Assembly: GCA_003508835.1 (NCBI GenBank)
Contig: PUFA01000316.1
Coordinates: forward strand, 744,001-808,000
DNA length: 64,000 bases
From: Eonycteris spelaea
Lineage: Eukaryota; Chordata; Mammalia; Chiroptera; Pteropodidae
Direction: 5' to 3'
The notes beneath the pieces are model-generated. The model had not been told where the DNA came from. It did no database searches and saw only the letters and a list, made by a program, of their open reading frames with translations. Within the stretch, counting starts at the first letter, position 1; each line of letters begins with the position of its first letter. Shown one piece after another: positions 58,025 through 64,000 of this stretch. The position numbers were made by a program, and so were the translations under genes.

Positions 58025-59564
58025 GTACGTTTCATGAATTACAAGTGACTAAATGCTTCCTGCACGCAAAGGGTAAGGATATAAATGTTCCCCCTCAAGC
58101 TAATGAATATATTACCTTGAAAACTTCTGGTTACTTCTGTCATTGTATATTCTACCTATTAGTGGAATTTTTTTTTTATTTTAAAATTTTATTTGTCTGT
58201 AAAGATCAAATAAATGATATCCCTCGTGAGAGATTTTCATCATAATGTGCTTCATCTGGTTAGATTGGATAATCTTAACATAACCATTGATTTTGTCATC
58301 AGTTAGACTAGCATTCGTGTTTACTAAAACAAAATTTAAATTGAAGTACTACACTGTGTGATTTCCTGTGATAATACTAAGAAAAGTATTAAATCGTAAA
58401 AAGAAAAACATTGCATTTCGATTTCTTCCTTAAAAACTAGTAACATATGATCAAATTAATCTGAGTTTAAACATACTAAATGTTCTGAGTGTCCTATTGG
58501 ACGGTATTAGTCTTTTATAATGTAAATTATTTAAACCCCTAAACTGGAAAATCTTGAGAGAAAATGCAGAATTTTAAAAATAAACTGTCATTTTTCTCTC
58601 ACCAGTAGGTGGCAGTCAAGAAACTTTCAGTTTTAGTACTTACATTTAGAAGAATCTTAAACATGGTCTATTCAACTTTTGTAGGAGAGATGAAAGATTT
58701 GGAATTAGAAATTTAATAAAAATCAGTGGAATGAATTATTGTAAAGTGAGTCTCTTGTTGGTTGTTTTTTTTTTTCCTCTCTCTTTTACAAAACATGCTT
58801 TATAAAATGCAGACCCACCATAAAATTACTGAAAAGCATTTTGTGGAAGATCTAATAGTTCATTATTTTATGAAGGAAAAGAGCTCTGAATAATTCCTGT
58901 TAGGGGAGCCAAGTATATTCTTTTTCTCTTCTTCCCCTCTTTTGGGGGACCATCAGGAATAAATTATCAATCCCAAAGAATGACTGAATTAGGGAACTAT
59001 TTTTATTCTTAATATTTTTTCTTCTGAAAGTGTAGAGTGTGCTGAGAACTCTTTTATCTACTTCAGTGCCCCAAGGACTCTTTGTACTTTTACAGAAATT
59101 TTTAAAGAACTTCTATGTTCTAAAGGACTATAGAAACTTAACAGTTTAAGATGGATTTTCTTCTCTCTCTCTCTCTTTTTTTTTAATGAAGCAAGAATCA
59201 TCCTCTAACTGCTCCAGTTGTTCCTGAAGGAGGCTAAGTGAGAACATAGCTCTTTATAAATGTTCCAAATGTGGGCTCTTAGAGAAAGTTAGCTTCTCAT
59301 GTTAGTATCTAAAATATGAAGTCTTGGGAAATAAAATAGAGGAAGATGTGAAAAGATTTTAAATGAGTAAAGTTAGATGCAGAAAGGAACAATTAAGGCA
59401 GTCATTTCACCGGCCAAGTTTTTGTACTATAAAACATGGAGTAATTTGTTTATTTTGGTGTAAATAGAACTTATCTTCATTAACAACATACAAAAGCATT
59501 TATTAAACTGTATTCTGGAAAGTAATATGATGTAGTGCAAAATAAGCTCACGGGTTGGGAATTT
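58025..59564. other. Intronic sequence, nothing recognised
   Basis: AT-rich. No repeat or gene confidently identified. Confidence 0.5.
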
Positions 59565-59632
59565 CATGAGATTAGGGACTGTGTGTAGTATACATTTTGG
59601 TGTTCAATAAACATTTGTTGCTCTGAATTATA
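59565..59632 (+). repeat. L2 3' tail, sense (short)
   Basis: GATTAGGGACTGTGTGTAGT followed by GTTCAATAAACATTTGTTG is the end of L2 ('gcagggactgtgtct...ctcaataaatatttgttg'). Confidence 0.55.
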
Positions 59633-60124
59633 GAGTGTTTAAAACAGACATTACTTACGTGACTCCTCTGATAGACATATGTATGTATAAGTTATTATAT
59701 TATGTTCAAGTGTCACTGCAGACACATAATACACAGAAGGTAATGGGGGCCCAGAAGAATAACGTTTAGTTGATTTAAGGCGTGGGTGCTGATAAGCAAG
59801 AAAGATATTCCCAGCAGTGCTTGGGGCTGGCGCATGAGTGGATGTGATCAATGCCTCTCGATTTGGCTTGGAAAGAGTCAAGGGAAACAAGATAATAGAC
59901 TGAGGCGAAGGAAGCAAATCTGTGAGCCCTTCCATTCAGCATGTAACCAGACCATCAAGGGTCCTAGTCTCTGACTGCCTGGGCCTCATACTCCAGGGGA
60001 AGAAGATACACATTTCCAGGGGAGAAAAATATCAGTCCACGGTCCCACCCTCACTCCTACCCACAAAGAGTGCCTTAGAAAGTCAGGGAAAACAAAAAAA
60101 GTCTGAGCCATGAGGACGTACTGT

Positions 60125-60535
60125 TTTTTTTTGTTTGTTTTGTCTAATAGGGTTTATTTTTTAGAGCAGTTTTAGGTTCATAGCAAAATTGAGTGGAAGG
60201 TACAGAGTTTTCTCATATACGCCCACACGTGCACAGTGTCCCCATTATCATCGTGCCCCACCAGAGCGGTGCATTTTGTTACATTGATGATCTTTTGCAG
60301 ACACGTCAGTATCACCCAAAGTCAGCAATTTACATTAGGGTTCATTCTTGGTGTTGTACATCCTGTGGGTTTAGACAACTGTATAATGACATGTACTCAC
60401 CATGACAGTATCATACAGAGCGGTTTGACCACCCTAACAGTTTTCCGTGCTCTGTCTATTCATCCCTCCTCCCTGCTAACCCTTGGCAACCACTGACCTT
60501 TTTACTCCATAGTTTGTTTTCCAGAATGTCATAAA
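60125..60535 (-). repeat. L1 3'-end fragment, antisense
   Basis: GAGCAGTTTTAGGTTCATAG, CAAAATTGAGTGGAAGGTAC, CATTAGGGTTCATTCTTGGT, GTTGTACATCCTGTGGGTTT, AGTATCATACAGAGCGGTTT and CCAGAATGTCATAAATGGGA match an old L1 tail in order. Confidence 0.9.
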
Positions 60536-60554
60536 TGGGAGAGAAAGCCATCAA

Positions 60555-60835
60555 GATATTTGAGGGAAGAACTTTCCAGACAGAGAGAACAGCAAGTACA
60601 AGGGCCCTGAGGTGGGAAAGAGAAGGCTTGGAAAATGAGGTCAGAGTCAGCAGGGGCTGAGGCAGCTCATTCGAGTCTTGAGGGCCAGTAGGAGTCCTTC
60701 ATCATTTACTCTGAACACGATAGAAAGTGCCGGAAGGTTAACAGACAGCTCATGATTTGGGTGACATTTTGTGCTGAGACGAGGGGGCCAAGGAAGACCA
60801 GTCAGGAGACGGTGACAAGAATCTAGGAGAGAGGT
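60555..60835 (-). repeat. L2 LINE fragment, antisense
   Basis: TTCCAGACAGAGAGAACAGC, AAGTACAAGGGCCCTGAGGT, GGGAAAGAGAAGGCTTGG and GACCAGTCAGGAGACGGTGA match antisense L2 3' sequence. Confidence 0.7.
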
Positions 60836-61124
60836 GATGAAATGTGCCATAAATAAAATGATCCACTTTTTCAACTTCTTTGTTTTCCCTTGAAAAGTAT
60901 AGCAAAACTGAAGCAACATTTTAAGAACAGTTGTTAAAAAATTAAAAGAATAATTAGATAACAACTGGTTTATTCATTGGTATTTAGCTTGTATATATCC
61001 TCTTCTGCTCTTAACATTTATGCTAACACAAAATTCCTTAACTTTGCCATTTTCCCATAGCAACCAGGCAGCTGGGACAGACCACAGTGGCATAAAATAA
61101 ATAAATAAATATGTTGCACATGCA

Positions 61125-61127
<3 letters not shown>

Positions 61128-61178
<51 letters not shown>
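61128..61178. repeat. (GT)25 microsatellite
   Basis: Uninterrupted GT run of 51 nt, preceded by (AAAT)n. Long pure runs are usually polymorphic. Confidence 0.98.
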
Positions 61179-61181
<3 letters not shown>

Positions 61182-61359
61182 ACTGTATATAATGAGTCTA
61201 ACCTTGGGAGCTGCTGCTTTTCCATCATTTACTTCTTTTTAAATTTATCTGAAAAGAAATGGGACGTGGATCTATTTCTTCTTTGAACCTGATTGCCTTC
61301 CCATTTCTTTTCCTTCACCCTCAGGGTTCTGTGGTTTACGGTGTCAAAAGTAGGGGTGT

Positions 61360-61482
61360 CTCCATCTCTCCCTCCCCTTTTCCTTCCCCCTCATTCCCTC
61401 CTCTGCTCTCTTCCCTCCCTCTCTCTCCCCATGCTCCCTTCTCCCCTTCCCTCTCTTTCCCTCTCTCCCTCTCTTCTCTGTC
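61360..61482. repeat. Polypyrimidine tract, about 120 bp
   Basis: Almost pure C/T (CTCCCTCCCCTTTTCCTTCC and similar) with only a few interrupting purines. The opposite strand is a long purine run that produces a low-complexity Glu/Arg/Gly-rich frame. Confidence 0.95.
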
Positions 61483-62109
61483 ATACAGGAGTGTCTCCCT
61501 TTATCTCTGTCTTCAGCATGCTTACTGTGGGGCAGCCTCACAGGTGAGAGGTTACACTGTGATATCTATCACTTAAGTAATTCTGTCACCTCTGATTAGA
61601 TTCATCACGGGCCACGCCCCATTCTCTAACCAAAAATTAGAGTCCACTGTAAAATCAAGACATTTTTCCCTTCACTTGTTTCAGTTACTCATTTACAGGA
61701 TGCTTTTATGCAACGCTTCAGTTTCCTTCTGGGATAGTAAGTCCTCCCCGAGAAAATCACAGGACACTCTCCCCTGCCTGTTTTGCCCATCACTGCTTGA
61801 TGTTCACAGAGGCAGCATGGCTCATGTACCTTGGGGGAGGTGATGCTTGAAATTCCTGGTTGTAAGACTGACATGGTATTCATGTTTTTCAAAACCCATC
61901 TTGCATACATAGAGGGGGTATTTGGCCTTTGTAAAATTGTGGCAATCCTGGATCAGGGCTGAATGAAGGTAAATGTTCGCGGTTCTCCCAACTGGTAAAA
62001 TCGGGGTGAGGGACTGAGAATTCTGAGAAGGCTTTGGGATTTTCTGCTGCCACCAAAAACCCCGGGATTGTTTGAGCTAGGAGTGTGAGCAGTGTTTTGA
62101 TTGTACCAT
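61483..62109. other. Intronic sequence, nothing recognised
   Basis: No repeat or gene identified. Confidence 0.5.
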
Positions 62110-62285
62110 AACTAGGTAAATTGGACAGTAGAGCTGGATGACACGTGAGGGGCCATCTAGCCCTGCTCTCTCCTTTGTAAGGTTGGGAAACTGAGTCAGC
62201 AGTGTTAAAGGACTTCCCCAAAGTCAGAGGCGGAGGTCGGCCCAGTTCTACTTGGGTTTCAGTTCCGTGCTCTTTTCCAGTGTGC
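62110..62285 (-). repeat. MIR-like SINE, antisense
   Basis: GAGCTGGATGACACGTGAGG, GGCCATCTAGCCCTGCTCTC, GGTTGGGAAACTGAGTCAGC and GACTTCCCCAAAGTCAGAGG are in the order of an antisense MIR/MIR3-type element. Confidence 0.65.
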
Positions 62286-62845
62286 ATTGTGAAAGGTCAT
62301 GATATTGGGCTTGCATCATGATTTCTCACTGACCTTCTAATGAATATTTTATTGACAATTAGTCTATTAAAAACATGTCAAAAAAGTAGAGAGGATTTGA
62401 TCCCTGTATTTGGTCAAATACATCAAACTGCAAATATTGCTTTCTATAAAATAGTTTGGTCCTGAAATAATACGTAGACTCCATGTCTGATACTTTTAAT
62501 CATATCTTAAATGCTTCCAACAAAAGAGGCATTCAGCAGCTATTTAATGACAAATTATTATTCAGGAATTTTAAAAAGGAAGGCACTGTAAAATTCAGGG
62601 AGAAAAAAATGCTGCTGGAACGGAAGCAATTAAAAGTAATGAAATTTAGACTAAAATAATTCTATTTTCTCAAATCAAGCAAGAGAACAGAGCATTTCTA
62701 AAGTGATTATATTATTCCTAAGAGAAATTTATCTGATACAAGAGGCTGTTTGATTAAGGGAAGTTTGATGGAGAAGAATTTATTACAATGAATGAAGATA
62801 AACACAGAAGAATTTACCATTAGAGGCAAATTACAGAATGGTAGC
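62286..62845. other. Intronic sequence, nothing recognised
   Basis: AT-rich, with no assigned repeat. Confidence 0.5.
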
Positions 62846-64000
62846 ATTTTATTTTATTTTTATTTTCAATTACAGCCAAAATTCAGTATTATTTTATGTT
62901 AGTTTCAGGTGTACAGCATAGTGGTTAGACATCTCTATGATTTACAAAGTAGTACCCATAATTAGTCTCTTACGTACCTTGTGTTATACATAGTTATTAC
63001 AATATTATTGAATATATTCTTATGATGTACTTCACATCCCATAACTGTTTTGTAACTATCAATTCGTACTTCTTAATCTCTTCACCTTTGTCACCCAGTC
63101 CCCCAACTCCCCTCTTATCTGGCATTCACCAGTTTGTTCTTGGTTTATCTATGAATCTGTTTATGTTTTATTTGTTTACTTTGTTCTTTAGATTCCACAT
63201 ATAAGTGAAATCATATGGTATTTGTCTTTCTTTGTCTGGCTTATTTCACTAAGCATAATACCTTCTAGGTCTATCCATGTCACAAATGGTAAGATTACAT
63301 TATTTTTTATGGCCAAGTAATATTCCATTGTATATATGTACCACAGCTGCTTTTAGCCAGTAATCTATCGATGGGCTCTTAGGTTGCTTCCATTTCTTGG
63401 CTATTGTAAATTGCACTGCAGTGAACATAGGGATACATATGTCTGTTTAAATTAGAGTTTTGTCCTCTTCAGGTAAATATCTAGAAGTAGAATTTCTGGA
63501 TCATAAGGTAGTTCTATTTTAAATTTTTTGAAGAACCTCCGAACTTTCCCATAGTGACTGTACCAATTTTCAGTCCTACCAACAATGAATGAGGGTTCCC
63601 TTTTCTGTACATCCTTGCAAACACTTGTTATTTTTTGATTTATTGATTACAGCCATTCTGACAGGTATGAGGTGATATCTCTTTGTGGTTTTAATTTGCA
63701 TTTCTCTGAAGCTCAGTGACATTGAGCATCTTTTCGTATGCCTGTTGGCCATCTGTATGTCCTCTTTGGAGAAGTGACTATTCATGTTCTTTGCCCATTT
63801 TTTAAATTGAGTTGTTTGGTTTTTTGTTATTGAGAAGTATGAGTTCTTTATAAATTTTGGATATTAACCCTTATTAGATATATCATAGGCAAATATCTTC
63901 TCCCATTTAGCAGATTGTGTTTTTCATTTTGTTGATGGTTTCCTTTGCTGTGCCAAAACTTTTTAGTTTGATGTAGTCCCATTTGTTTATTTTTTCTTTT
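62846..64000 (-). mobile_element. L1 LINE, antisense, runs off the right edge
   Basis: Starts in a T-rich stretch (the A tail on the other strand), then TTAGTTTCAGGTGTACAGCA, TTAGATTCCACATATAAGTG, GGTCTATCCATGTCACAAAT and GTAATATTCCATTGTATATA (3' UTR). From about 63,350 it continues into the end of ORF2. It is at least 1.15 kb long and could extend beyond the window. Confidence 0.95.
63576..63785 (-). pseudogene. L1 ORF2 C-terminal remnant
   Basis: On the minus strand this 69-codon frame contains [32 protein letters not shown] and the ending EKGTLIHCW. These match the region after the reverse transcriptase in L1 ORF2, the endonuclease/reverse-transcriptase protein of the LINE. The frame is broken by stops on both sides, so it is a dead fragment inside the antisense L1. 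It has no role in CDK14. Confidence 0.9.

Larger units (their letters stand above)
58025..64000 (+). other. CDK14: CDK14 intron, 5' portion (phase 1)
   Basis: This intron begins with gtacgt and runs off the right edge. The next CDK14 exon, expected to begin by completing a Glu codon, is not in the window. Contents: an L2 tail, an antisense L1, an L2, a GT microsatellite, a long polypyrimidine tract, a MIR-like element and a large antisense L1. Confidence 0.9.

Noticed and set aside
61344..61541. Arg/Glu/Gly-rich minus-strand frame
   Set aside because: It is the translation of a simple purine tract, not a protein.
63576..63785. Independent minus-strand gene
   Set aside because: The frame is the end of L1 ORF2 inside an antisense LINE, with stops on both sides.
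1..64000. CRISPR arrays, operons, phage or insertion-sequence content
   Set aside because: No regularly spaced direct repeats, no dense coding, and clear spliced mammalian exons and LINE/SINE repeats throughout.

Overview
This is a vertebrate, almost certainly placental-mammal, genomic window, and nearly all of it is intron. The only protein-coding sequence I can support is two short plus-strand exons of one gene, CDK14 (PFTAIRE-1/PFTK1, a cyclin-Y-dependent CMGC kinase). They lie at 8377-8470 and 57961-58024. The first encodes the end of kinase subdomain IX and helix aF (GVGCIFVEM...). The second continues in frame with the CDK signature VLGTPNEDTWPGV. Both have consensus AG acceptors and GT donors, and the intron phases are 2, 0 and 1. 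A 49,490-bp intron separates them; 1-8376 and 58025-64000 are parts of the flanking introns. Neither the gene start nor its end is in the window.

The rest is typical mammalian interspersed-repeat landscape, identified here by recalled consensus and not by a search. It holds several L2 and MIR fossils, antisense L1 tails and bodies (a large composite at about 30.2-34.7 kb and one running off the right edge), MaLR/ERVL-type LTRs, and hAT-type DNA transposons (MER5A-like and others). Microsatellites are (CA)n, (GT)n, (AT)n and (GGAT)n. No Alu, B1/B2, carnivore CAN SINE or bovine-type SINE is visible. Two antisense L1 3' tails (about 21.1 and 32.95 kb) have a 'GGTGACGTTGGTTAATAAAAT'-type end that I associate with bat genomes, so a bat or another laurasiatherian is my weak guess.

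The most unusual object is a roughly 294-bp insertion at 24804-25097. It starts with a nearly complete tRNA-Val(UAC)-like head, carries a GC-rich body built of 16-17 bp tandem units, ends in an A-rich tail, and is flanked by a perfect 11-bp target-site duplication. It looks like a tRNA-headed retroposon of a family I cannot name. Other points worth checking are a CpG-rich, CpG-island-like intronic segment at 50720-51036, a GC box with G-quadruplex motif at about 56.0 kb, a GT-repeat/polypyrimidine pair at 61.1-61.5 kb, two very clean short tandem duplications, and nested transposon insertions that date each other. I see no bacterial, viral-gene, CRISPR or operon-like features. Apart from the tRNA-like head noted above, I see no RNA genes.
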